Of a stretch of 48,642 nt of DNA, positions 16,648 to 24,284 are shown piece by piece. The notes below the pieces were generated by a model. It had not been told where the DNA came from and ran no database searches. It saw only the letters and a program-made list of their open reading frames with translations. Positions within the stretch are counted from its first letter, which is position 1. Every line of letters begins with the position of its first letter. The stretch comes from an uncultured Bacillota bacterium (GTDB taxonomy: Bacteria; Bacillota_I; Bacilli_A; RFN20; CAG-826), in the NCBI GenBank assembly GCA_949299565.1, contig OX437086.1, forward strand, positions 742,919 through 791,560, written 5' to 3'. Both the position numbers and the translations under genes were made by a program.

Positions 16648-19338
16648 TTAAATATTTGAACTTATGACGATTTGGAAGGGATCGAATGAAATCTCACCAC
16701 CTCCGCCATAATTGGTGTCAAGTAAAATTTCTTCCCCGCTGAAGTCAATATTTATATCGGTGGTTCCATGTCCGTTTCTTGCAGCAAAATGCAAGTAATT
16801 GCCGGCGTCATCAACTATCCGATATTCAATGTGAGTAGCCTCTACTTCAACCGTCATCTGTTCTTCAATTTGTGCCTCGTTCAAATGAAGAAGAAGATTG
16901 CTAGTTTTAAGAGCGATGATTGTTCTCATAGCTTCAGCCAAGTCGCTATGTTCAAGCAAAAGATCATAATGGAAGGCATTGACGTCATACCCTGATTGAT
17001 AAGAGTTAGAGTCGCCTCCCTTGCTGCGCAAGAATTCTTCGCCTCCTTGCATGAAACTCGTTCCTTGGGAAAGAAGAGCCACGCTTTCAGCGAGGAGAGC
17101 CATTTTCTTCACTGTCTCTTCGTCCTCGATTTCATTCCCGTAATAGAAACGATCGTAAAGAGTGTAATTATCGTGACACGTCACGTAGTTGACTGTTTTA
17201 TCAGGGTCACTTTGCGACTGACCGGCTAGATATGTGATGCCTCTACTTCCCAGCGCGATTTTATTGAGCCACGTGCTATTGGTGGTTCCGGAGGTCGTAC
17301 TGACCCAAGCACGGTCAGTTGGCGCTGAAAGTCCGCCGGCAATCAAAGCATCGCGCATTTGATCATTAAAGCCACCATACCCATCCCAACTGCGGGCATT
17401 GGATTGAAGAGCCGCTTCACTCGACGGAAGAACATCGGTGCCGCCGGTCCAAGGCTCTCCATAGACAGCAAACGATGAATTGATTTCTTTTGTGGCAACG
17501 CTCACTTCGTGCATTGTTTCCATGTCGATACAGCCCATAAGGTCAAAGCGGAAACCGCCAAGTTTATATTCTTCAGCCCAGAAAGAAGCACTATCAACAA
17601 TGAACTTTCTAACCATCGAAAGTTCAGAAGCGACAACGTTTCCGCATCCGCTAGCGTTATTGAGACTGCCATCATTATTCGCGCGGAAATAATAGCCAGG
17701 GCATAACACATCGAAATTAGAGCCGGTTGCGCCGTTCACATGGTTATAAACAACGTCCATGATGATGCTGATGCCGGCTTCGGCATAGGCTTTAACGAGT
17801 TTTTTGAATTCAATGATTCGTTGATAACCGTCGGTTGGATCTGACGAATATGATCCCTCTAGGACATTATAGTTGAGGGGGTTATATCCCCAGTTAAACG
17901 CCGGAAGATCTTCTCCTTCTTGCGGACGCTCCTCATTAGCTTGATCAAAGAACGGCAAAATTTGAACAGCGTTGATATTCATCTCTTTCAGATGATCAAA
18001 GCCAGTCTTAACACCTTGATAATTCGTGCCTTCAAGCGCGAAGCCTTCATAAGTAGCCCTTAATTCATCGGGACCGCCCCACGTCTCATCGCTTGTTAAA
18101 TCAGCAATATGAAGTTCATAAACAACTAATTCTTTCCGATCATAGTGCGGTATTTCTAAATTTTGGAAGTCCAAAGAACTGTTGATTTCTTCAAAATCGA
18201 CAATTTGTCCGCGTAGACCATTAAGGCCAGCGCTTTTGGCATACGGATCAACGACTTCACGTCCAAGCGGATAGGTGTTTGATGTTGCAAAATACGTGTA
18301 ATATGAACCGGCTAAATCGCCACTTACTTCCGCTGTCCAGACTCCATTTTCAGTAAGAGTCATTGGGTACTCTAAATATTCATCGCTACCGATTGTTTCA
18401 TCGAGAGCTTCCGGGGTGCCGTTTTCGTATATCCGTAAAGAAATTGTTTTCGAAGTCGGAGACCAAACTTTAAATGTTGTTTTGCTCGGTGTATAAGTCG
18501 CACCAAGATCATCGCCATTATATGTATAGTTCTCAGCGAAATCGCTCATCCGATAAAGACCGTAATTGGAAACGTTTGCTTTTAAAATGTGGCTGCTTTC
18601 AGCAAAGGTTACTTCTACTTCATAGAGACTTCGGAAGTCAGGCGTCACTTCAAAATTCGCGAAAATAATATTCCAAGTCGTTCTCGGCGTTGCGTTCGTA
18701 CCGTCAATCACGAGATTCCCGTCCTGATATACACGATAGGAACTGACAGGAACCGTCGTTTCGACATGAATATTTCCGACTTCATTAAAGACTGCAGAAC
18801 TTATTATTTCAGCTTGTTCTAAATCAGCGTTGATGTAAATATTTGGGTCCGCAGTCATCAAATAGACGTGATATATGTCATTTTCATCGATCTCGAAGTT
18901 GTCGAGGTCTATAAAGCGATCACCGTCAGGATCTTTGCTCACCCAAGTGACAGTCCCGCCTTCTGGCGATTTATTTTTGACGATGAAACCGAGCCCGTTA
19001 GTTGCTACATCCGTCCAATGGCTGAGCGGATAAGCAGCAATCGCACCATATTCATCTTGGCCGTTGAACGTCAACTCTTCTCCTTCTCCAGCATTTGGTT
19101 CCCAAAGCCACAAAGCCCAATCATCATATTCGCCGTCGTTGCGATGATAATGGAAAGAGATCGATGGTTCCTCATAAGCCGGCGGATCAACATAAATTGG
19201 TTCTTCGCTTGTTACGGTTGAAGAAGATGGTGATGAAGTTTGGTTGCTAGAACTCGATGGAGTTTCACCGCAGCCACTCAAAAGAGTTGGCAGCAAGATA
19301 AAAACACCGAGAAATGCCCCAAAATGCTTTTTCTTCAT
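16648..19338 (-). CDS. Type I pullulanase surface lipoprotein (second paralogue)
   Basis: This 896-residue debranching enzyme has lipobox LSGC (Cys23) and a Ser/Thr linker. A clear CBM41 module follows (ISFHYHRNDGEYDDWALWLW near 60), then intermediate domains and a CBM48-like module (TFKVWSPTSKTISLRIY near 290). The pullulanase signature FNWGYNP is present. The GH13 regions are I DVVYNHV near 530, II GFRFDLMGC near 598, III VYGEPW near 628 and IV TCHDNYTLYD near 721, so the triad is complete. It is transcribed alone: an extended -10 promoter and a perfect cre match precede it and a strong terminator follows. The GGGGG before AAATT-ATG ribosome-binding site resembles that of the other pullulanase. 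It probably acts with the three operon glycosidases. Confidence 0.95.
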   Translation of the reverse strand: MKKKHFGAFLGVFILLPTLLSGCGETPSSSSNQTSSPSSSTVTSEEPIYVDPPAYEEPSISFHYHRNDGEYDDWALWLWEPNAGEGEELTFNGQDEYGAIAAYPLSHWTDVATNGLGFIVKNKSPEGGTVTWVSKDPDGDRFIDLDNFEIDENDIYHVYLMTADPNIYINADLEQAEIISSAVFNEVGNIHVETTVPVSSYRVYQDGNLVIDGTNATPRTTWNIIFANFEVTPDFRSLYEVEVTFAESSHILKANVSNYGLYRMSDFAENYTYNGDDLGATYTPSKTTFKVWSPTSKTISLRIYENGTPEALDETIGSDEYLEYPMTLTENGVWTAEVSGDLAGSYYTYFATSNTYPLGREVVDPYAKSAGLNGLRGQIVDFEEINSSLDFQNLEIPHYDRKELVVYELHIADLTSDETWGGPDELRATYEGFALEGTNYQGVKTGFDHLKEMNINAVQILPFFDQANEERPQEGEDLPAFNWGYNPLNYNVLEGSYSSDPTDGYQRIIEFKKLVKAYAEAGISIIMDVVYNHVNGATGSNFDVLCPGYYFRANNDGSLNNASGCGNVVASELSMVRKFIVDSASFWAEEYKLGGFRFDLMGCIDMETMHEVSVATKEINSSFAVYGEPWTGGTDVLPSSEAALQSNARSWDGYGGFNDQMRDALIAGGLSAPTDRAWVSTTSGTTNSTWLNKIALGSRGITYLAGQSQSDPDKTVNYVTCHDNYTLYDRFYYGNEIEDEETVKKMALLAESVALLSQGTSFMQGGEEFLRSKGGDSNSYQSGYDVNAFHYDLLLEHSDLAEAMRTIIALKTSNLLLHLNEAQIEEQMTVEVEATHIEYRIVDDAGNYLHFAARNGHGTTDINIDFSGEEILLDTNYGGGGEISFDPFQIVISSNI

Positions 19339-19357
19339 AATTTCCCCCTTGATTGCA

Positions 19358-19372
19358 TGTAAACGCTTTCAA
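19358..19372 (-). promoter_or_regulatory. cre operator at the start site of the second pullulanase gene
   Basis: Minus-strand TTGAAAGCGTTTACA matches the cre consensus WTGNAANCGNWNNCW at every fixed position. It begins 7 nt after the -10 box, so it would cover about +1 to +15, a classic repression position. CcpA or a MalR-like LacI-family regulator is the expected ligand. Confidence 0.8.
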
Positions 19373-19379
19373 TGGTCAT

Positions 19380-19388
19380 ATCATAGCA
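19380..19388 (-). promoter_or_regulatory. Extended -10 promoter of the second pullulanase gene
   Basis: TGC-TATGAT (TGn plus 5 of 6 -10 matches) lies on the minus strand, with no good -35. Start-site position and the adjacent cre make this the likely regulated promoter, giving a leader of about 35 nt with the GGGGG ribosome-binding site. Confidence 0.65.
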
Positions 19389-19406
19389 TACTATCGAATA
19401 ACGGAA

Positions 19407-19431
19407 ACAAAAAAAGGCCAAAGTGGCCTTT
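19407..19431 (-). terminator. Rho-independent terminator of rplU-prp-rpmA
   Basis: The 8-bp perfect stem AAAGGCCA / TGGCCTTT has a 3-nt loop and is followed by TTTTTG on the minus strand, about 30 nt after the rpmA stop. Confidence 0.92.
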
Positions 19432-19460
19432 AATTAAAAGATAGATAATTGGATAGCCGA

Positions 19461-19751
19461 TTATTGGGCGTAGACGCTGATGCGTTTGCCTTTTTTGCCA
19501 ACGCGTTCAAACTTCACGACACCATCGATCACACAATAAATCGTGTCATCGCCACCTTTTCGGCAATTGACACCTGGTTTCATCTTTGTGCCGCGTTGAC
19601 GATATAAAATGCTGCCAGCTGTTACAACTTGACCATCGCCAACTTTAGCACCCAAGCGCCGACCGGCTGAGTCACGTCCGTTTCTGGTGCTAGAAACACC
19701 TTTCTTTGAAGCGAAACGTTGAAGATCGGTTTTAAACATGAATTTCATCAT
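19461..19751 (-). CDS. rpmA: 50S ribosomal protein L27 with cleavable N-terminal extension
   Basis: L27 sits at the peptidyl-transferase centre, where its N-terminal tail supports tRNA placement. The 96-residue product has the family core [14 protein letters not shown] and [17 protein letters not shown]. It also carries the extension [14 protein letters not shown] ahead of SKKG. In Bacillota this extension is removed by the protease Prp after an F-A motif, and prp is the adjacent upstream gene. Two consecutive ATGs are possible starts. The first (19749-19751) is preceded by AAAGGA at about 10 nt and overlaps the prp stop. The expected processing site is between Ala and Ser of RFA|SKKG. Confidence 0.97.
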   Translation of the reverse strand: MMKFMFKTDLQRFASKKGVSSTRNGRDSAGRRLGAKVGDGQVVTAGSILYRQRGTKMKPGVNCRKGGDDTIYCVIDGVVKFERVGKKGKRISVYAQ

Positions 19752-20065
19752 GGCGTTTCTTTCCTTTCTAGGCTTAGATGCTTGGAATATGCCTCCGCTA
19801 AGCCTTCAATTATGACGTAGATAGTTTCAATTACCGTCTCGTCATGCTCTGATAGCTCTTTCTTGGCCTTGAACAAGAAATAACCATCGCTTTCTTTCCA
19901 TTCACTTTCACATGGATCTAACTCAAGAGCGTTCAATGCACCCGGTAAAACCCCGCTGACGGCCGCGCATACGAGATCATGCCCATAAGGCGCAGAGTTG
20001 GCGTGACCTTTTACTTCAAGAGCAAAGAATTTCTTATTTTGATAAGTGAAAGTAACCTTGATCAT
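19748..20065 (-). CDS. prp: Ribosomal-processing cysteine protease Prp (YsxB)
   Basis: Prp removes the N-terminal extension of L27. The 105-residue protein contains the diagnostic GHA ([12 protein letters not shown], catalytic His about 20) and DLVCAAVSG (catalytic Cys about 33) motifs, spaced as in the family. It lies between rplU and rpmA as in most Bacillota, overlapping rplU by one base (TAATG) and rpmA by an ATGA-type overlap. Enzyme and substrate are therefore made from one message. Confidence 0.96.
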   Translation of the reverse strand: MIKVTFTYQNKKFFALEVKGHANSAPYGHDLVCAAVSGVLPGALNALELDPCESEWKESDGYFLFKAKKELSEHDETVIETIYVIIEGLAEAYSKHLSLERKETP

Positions 20066-20373
20066 TAAGCTTCAATCTTTTCGATAAGTAAGCAAGTATA
20101 CGGCTGACGATGACCTTGTTTTTTGCGTTCGTTAGCTTTGGCCTTGTACTTATAAACAACCAATTTGGGGCTCAAACCATGTTTCTCGATTTTGGCTTTG
20201 ACAGTTGCACCTTCGACATATGGGTGACCGACAGTAAGTTTCTCACCGCCGAGCAAAAGCACATGATCCAAAGTGATTTCGCTGCCTAAAGGAGCTTCCA
20301 GCTTCTCGACAAAAATTTTGTCGCCAACGCTGACTTTGATTTGCTTACCGCCAGTTTCGACGATTGCGTACAT
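20065..20373 (-). CDS. rplU: 50S ribosomal protein L21
   Basis: L21 is a beta-barrel large-subunit protein that binds 23S rRNA. The 102-residue product has the typical start [19 protein letters not shown], the [14 protein letters not shown] segment and a basic C-terminus with [17 protein letters not shown]. The ribosome-binding site AGGAGG lies 6 nt before the ATG. It is the first gene of rplU-prp-rpmA and is preceded by a structured leader likely to mediate autoregulation. Confidence 0.97.
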   Translation of the reverse strand: MYAIVETGGKQIKVSVGDKIFVEKLEAPLGSEITLDHVLLLGGEKLTVGHPYVEGATVKAKIEKHGLSPKLVVYKYKAKANERKKQGHRQPYTCLLIEKIEA

Positions 20374-20393
20374 GCATTTCCTCCTATATTATG

Positions 20394-20489
20394 CTGAGAC
20401 TCGCTTCTTGTGGCCCATCGTCAAGGCGATGCGTTCCTGCCTCAGAATGCGGTTGTAGCCCTCAAGAGGACGACAACGGTCATATTTTA
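20394..20489 (-). ncRNA. Putative L21 leader: two-hairpin autoregulatory element with promoter
   Basis: Minus-strand sequence between radC and rplU folds into two hairpins. The first joins CGTTGT with ACAACCG around an inner CCTC-TT-GAGG stem (20450-20482). The second is closed by CTGAG / CTCAG with an inner CATCG / CGATG stem (20394-20445). The strong ribosome-binding site follows 20 nt later. A -10-like TAAAAT (20484-20489) just before the first hairpin would start the transcript at it. Position and shape agree with the L21 leader known in Bacillota, which binds L21, but I have not aligned it to the Rfam model. Confidence 0.6.
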
Positions 20490-20520
20490 ATGTTCAAACA
20501 TGAAAATGGAAGAAAAACCG

Positions 20521-21210
20521 TTATTTTTCCATCATTTGATGCTCTAAAAACGAAAAATAGCCATCAGAGTTGACTATTAAATGGTCTAAAAGACGAAGTC
20601 CAAGTTTCCGCGCTTCCTTTGCAATTAAGTTCGTGGTCAATAAATCGCTTTTAGAAGGAAGAAGAGAACCCGATGGATGATTATGAACAAGCACAAACTT
20701 TGTGGCGCCATGTTTCAAAACGGCATGAAATAGAAACCTAAAGTCAAACGACAAAGAAGCATCGTTCCCTTGCATAAGCTCGCGATAGCCAAGAAAAGTT
20801 CCGCGTTTATCGTACAAAAATAAAGAAAGAACTTCCTCTTGGCTAGCGTTAGACAACGCATAGGCAGACGCCTTTTCTGGATTATATTGCTCAGGAGTTT
20901 GCGCTTGCTTGAGGCGCTTTGCAATCTCGAAAACCGATGCTAAGCGCAAACCTTGAACTTTAGAAATTCCACTAATCTCTGAAAAATCATCTGAAGTGGC
21001 TTTTTGCATGTTGTAAAGACATCCATACCTTTGAAAAAGATTATCAACGATTGTTAAAACATCGAAGTTTGCTGTGCCGGAACTGATGATTAATGCCAAT
21101 AATTCACGCTCGTCCAATATATTTAGGCCGAAAGCCTTAGCTTTTTCGCGCGGACGTAATTCTTTTGGAAGATGACTTAGACGCTTAACGCCACGAGAAG
21201 GTCCAGCCAC
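20521..21210 (-). CDS. radC: RadC family JAMM-domain protein
   Basis: The 229-residue product has the helix-hairpin-helix region (FSEISGISKVQGLRLASV) and the zinc-binding JAMM motif VHNHPSGSLLPSKSD near residue 170, the RadC signature. RadC proteins are widespread but their activity is uncertain; early links to DNA repair were not upheld for the E. coli protein. The only possible start is GTG at 21208-21210, inside the 3' end of the 60-codon gene upstream. The GGAGGAG serving as its ribosome-binding site is within that gene's coding sequence, so expression of the two is linked. Confidence 0.93.
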   Translation of the reverse strand: MAGPSRGVKRLSHLPKELRPREKAKAFGLNILDERELLALIISSGTANFDVLTIVDNLFQRYGCLYNMQKATSDDFSEISGISKVQGLRLASVFEIAKRLKQAQTPEQYNPEKASAYALSNASQEEVLSLFLYDKRGTFLGYRELMQGNDASLSFDFRFLFHAVLKHGATKFVLVHNHPSGSLLPSKSDLLTTNLIAKEARKLGLRLLDHLIVNSDGYFSFLEHQMMEK

Positions 21211-21367
21211 CCGGTATTTTCACTCCTCCAGCTGACGATTTGAGTAACTTATACACCACGATTGCAACAACGGCGATTACTAAAACCGCCATCACTGACG
21301 TTAGAGTCACAGCTTCACCGGGACGATGAAGCTCAAGTTCCCAATCTGCTAATTCGCGACCACTCAT
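21185..21367 (-). CDS. 60-residue single-span membrane protein of unknown family, between valS and radC
   Basis: I do not recognise this family. The product begins MSGRELADWELELHRPGEA, has one hydrophobic helix at residues about 20-39 (VTLTSVMAVLVIAVVAIVV), and ends in a basic, glycine-rich, aromatic tail (YKLLKSSAGG, then VKIPGGWTFSWR). Charge bias puts the acidic N-terminus outside and the basic C-terminus inside. The ribosome-binding site is GGAGGTGAT about 7 nt before the ATG, essentially perfect and among the strongest in the window. That argues strongly for a real, well-translated gene. It lies 62 nt after valS and overlaps radC by 26 bp. Its C-terminal codons supply radC's ribosome-binding site. 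Function is unknown. Confidence 0.8.
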   Translation of the reverse strand: MSGRELADWELELHRPGEAVTLTSVMAVLVIAVVAIVVYKLLKSSAGGVKIPGGWTFSWR

Positions 21368-21429
21368 TATTTATCACCTCCACCATTTTTATAGCGAGGT
21401 CAATAGGAAAGTGACCGCCAATTACTCGT

Positions 21430-24030
21430 TTACTCATCATTTTCTAAAGATGAAATTCGGCCACGAATCTCTGATAAAAGTTTCTTGTTTGCCTCTAATT
21501 TATCTTTTTCCAATCTTACCTTTGCACCCGGAGCTTTTGCTAAAAAGTTCGGATTATTGAGCATTTTTTCACCGCGTTCAACTTCAAGCTGCGTTTTATT
21601 TTCCTCGACTCTAAGACGCGATAAAAGCGCGTTTTTATCGATTTCTTCTTGAACTTGAAGTTCATAGCCTTCTTGGTATAAGAAAGTTGGTGTTTTAAGT
21701 GCGGCATTCGAAACAATCACTTTTTTAGCAAAAGCGAAGCGTTCAAGGAAAACCTCAACACCCTTAAAAATTGAATGTGGAGCAATTGAAACAACAATCG
21801 GGGCATTCGGCGCTAAATGTTCACGACTTTTGTAATTGCGGATGTCTTTGAGCATTTTCATCAAGACGCTGCTGGCTCTTGCGCTTTTTTCATCTTTAAA
21901 TTCTGATCGATATTCTGGATAAGTCTCTAACATTATGCTTTCAAGATGACTTGGAAGCGAAAGATACATTTCCTCAGCAACAAAAGGAGCGTAAGGATAA
22001 ATCATTAAAATGATGTTTTTAACAACGTAGTAAAGGGTGTCGCGTGTCGCTTTCTTAACTTCTTCATCCTCGCTTTGAAGAGCAACTTTGCTCATCTCAA
22101 GATAAAAAGAGCAGAAATCATCATAAACAAAGTCATAAAGAACCGATGAAGCTTGACCGAATTCATATTCATCCATCCGTGTGGTCACTTTCTTAATCGT
22201 CGTCATCAAACGATCAAGAATTCCCTTATCAAGCGTGCTCAATTTGGCGCCAGATGGGTCATTCGGCAAATAATCCTCGCCTAAAACCATTTCGACATAA
22301 CGAACAGAATTCCAAATTTTGTTGAGATAGTTCTGAGCAGCCTGCACTTTCTCTTCGCTATAGCGCATATCAAGGCCGGGTGTCGAATTCGTGGTAATGA
22401 AATACCTTAAGGCGTCAGCGCCATACTTTCTAATGACTTCGAGCGGATCGACGCCGTTCCCAAGCGATTTGCTCATCTTGCGGCCGAGCTCATCACGAAT
22501 AAGACCGTGAATCACAACTTTTTTGAAAGGAATCTGGCCGGTGAAATGGAGCGACTGAAAGACCATTCTCGAAACCCAAAAGAAAATGATATCGTAACCT
22601 GTTACAAGCACAGATGTCGGAAAATATCGACAAAAATCTGGAGAAGACGTATCGGGCCAATTAAGAGTCGCGAAAGGCCAAAGCGCGCTCGAAAACCAAG
22701 TGTCTAAAACATCAGGATCTTGCTCATAAAGATTGGGGTCAGGATTTTCATAGGCAACTAGTACTTCTTTAGTATCTTTTCGGTAATATGCTGGTATTCT
22801 ATGTCCCCACCATAATTGTCTAGATACACACCAGTCATCGACATTTTCCATCCACTGTTCCAAAACTTTGGCGAAACGTGTCGGCAAAAACTCAATGCCA
22901 TTCTTTGATCTCTGAGTTTCCAAGACTTTTTCAGCCAATGGTTTCATTCTCACAAACCACTGTTTAGAAAGCATCGGTTCAACGACGCTTCCGCTTCTTT
23001 CACTATGGCCAACACTATGGACTATCTCTTCGTTTTTTTGTAAATGTCCGTCGCTCTTAATTTGCTCAACCAACGCCTTCCTTGCCTCGTAGCGATCCAA
23101 TCCAGCATAACGACCACATTCTTTAGTTAAACGTGCATTTTCGTCAAAAATTTTACGAAGAGGAAAATTATATTTTTTAGCAAGATTAAAGTCGTTAGGA
23201 TCGTGCGCTGGCGTGCATTTCATAACCCCCGTTCCGAAACTCGTGTCGACATATTCATCGGCCATAATCGGCAGTTTCTCCCCGTTCGCGGGATTAATGA
23301 CTTCTTTCCCGATGTATTTTTGATAACGTTTATCATTCGGATTTACAAAAACAGCAACGTCACCAAACATCGTTTCAGGACGCGTCGTCGCGACCACTAA
23401 CTTTTCATCGCTATCAACCACGTCATAATAGAAATAGAAAAATTCGCCTTTATCATCTTGGTGAACGACTTCGATGTTGCTGAGCGCGGTTTTTAATTCA
23501 GGATCCCAATTGATGATTCTTTCGCCTTGATAGATGAGCCCTTCGTTATATAGGGTTATAAAAACCTTTTTTACCGCCTTTGCAAGGCCTTCATCAAGCG
23601 TAAAACGTTCACGCGAATAGTCTAAAGAAAGGCCAAGAGCCGCCCACTGGGAATGAATGTTTTTTGTATATTCTTCCTTCCATTTCCAAGTCTCTTCCAA
23701 AAAGGCTTCACGTCCTAATTCGTAACGGTTTTTTCCTTCTTCGCGCAACTTTTCCTCAACTTTGGCTTGCGTGGCGATTCCGGCATGATCGACTCCGGGA
23801 ACCCACAAAACATCGTAACCTTTCAAGCGTTTATAACGCGCGATGATGTCCATCGGGATTGTATCCATCGCATGGCCTAAATGCAGTTTTCCGGTTACGT
23901 TTGGCGGAGGAATTACTAACGAGAATGGTTTTTTTCTTTTGTCGAGACCGCCTTCAAAATATTTTCTTTTTTTCCAACTTTCATATTTGCCTTCTTCGAC
24001 TTTTTGCGGGTCATAACGTTTATCAAGCAT
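21430..24030 (-). CDS. valS: Valyl-tRNA synthetase
   Basis: This class I synthetase charges tRNA-Val and edits Thr. The 866-residue length is normal. It has the HIGH-type motif PPNVTGKLHLGHAMD near residue 45, the CP1 editing domain (TTRPETMFGDVAV), KMSKS as GRKMSKSLGNG near 520 (TGLDMRYSEEK follows), the anticodon-binding domain and the C-terminal coiled coil (ENKTQLEVERGEKML). It is the first gene downstream of a T-box leader and is followed by the 60-residue membrane protein and radC. Confidence 0.98.
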   Translation of the reverse strand: MLDKRYDPQKVEEGKYESWKKRKYFEGGLDKRKKPFSLVIPPPNVTGKLHLGHAMDTIPMDIIARYKRLKGYDVLWVPGVDHAGIATQAKVEEKLREEGKNRYELGREAFLEETWKWKEEYTKNIHSQWAALGLSLDYSRERFTLDEGLAKAVKKVFITLYNEGLIYQGERIINWDPELKTALSNIEVVHQDDKGEFFYFYYDVVDSDEKLVVATTRPETMFGDVAVFVNPNDKRYQKYIGKEVINPANGEKLPIMADEYVDTSFGTGVMKCTPAHDPNDFNLAKKYNFPLRKIFDENARLTKECGRYAGLDRYEARKALVEQIKSDGHLQKNEEIVHSVGHSERSGSVVEPMLSKQWFVRMKPLAEKVLETQRSKNGIEFLPTRFAKVLEQWMENVDDWCVSRQLWWGHRIPAYYRKDTKEVLVAYENPDPNLYEQDPDVLDTWFSSALWPFATLNWPDTSSPDFCRYFPTSVLVTGYDIIFFWVSRMVFQSLHFTGQIPFKKVVIHGLIRDELGRKMSKSLGNGVDPLEVIRKYGADALRYFITTNSTPGLDMRYSEEKVQAAQNYLNKIWNSVRYVEMVLGEDYLPNDPSGAKLSTLDKGILDRLMTTIKKVTTRMDEYEFGQASSVLYDFVYDDFCSFYLEMSKVALQSEDEEVKKATRDTLYYVVKNIILMIYPYAPFVAEEMYLSLPSHLESIMLETYPEYRSEFKDEKSARASSVLMKMLKDIRNYKSREHLAPNAPIVVSIAPHSIFKGVEVFLERFAFAKKVIVSNAALKTPTFLYQEGYELQVQEEIDKNALLSRLRVEENKTQLEVERGEKMLNNPNFLAKAPGAKVRLEKDKLEANKKLLSEIRGRISSLENDE

Positions 24031-24044
24031 CGAGGTATTTCCTT

Positions 24045-24248
24045 TCCAAAATAAAAAGCCGCCTCCGAGATAGGGACGCGGCGCGCGGTACCACCCTAAT
24101 TCTGATGTTTTTCCACCAGCACTTTATTTGTCCTTAACGCGCACTAACGATCGCCTCGATTTGAACGACTCAGGGAAGACTTCTACTGTTCTTGCAGCCA
24201 CGAAACAGTTCTCTTGAAGAAGCCTTGAATCCCCTCCCTTTCAAGCGA
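24045..24248 (-). ncRNA. T-box riboswitch controlling valS
   Basis: The conserved T-box AGGGTGGTACCGCG is at 24084-24097 on the minus strand. It is followed by a GC-rich terminator helix (GCCGC / GCGGC arms with a TTTTTATTTT run). The alternative antiterminator would form with the sequence just upstream. A long stem I lies at about 24170-24240, and a GTC at 24178-24180 on its 3' arm is the likely valine specifier. Uncharged tRNA-Val should stabilise the antiterminator and turn valS on. The specifier assignment is by eye. Confidence 0.93.
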
Positions 24249-24254
24249 CGCTTT

Positions 24255-24283
24255 ATTTTAACGGATATTCATCATCCTTTAAA
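24255..24283 (-). promoter_or_regulatory. valS promoter
   Basis: TTTAAA (24278-24283) and TAAAAT (24255-24260) are separated by exactly 17 nt on the minus strand, directly before the T-box leader. The -35 starts 1 nt after the stop codon of the phosphodiesterase gene. Confidence 0.65.
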
Positions 24284-24284
24284 G

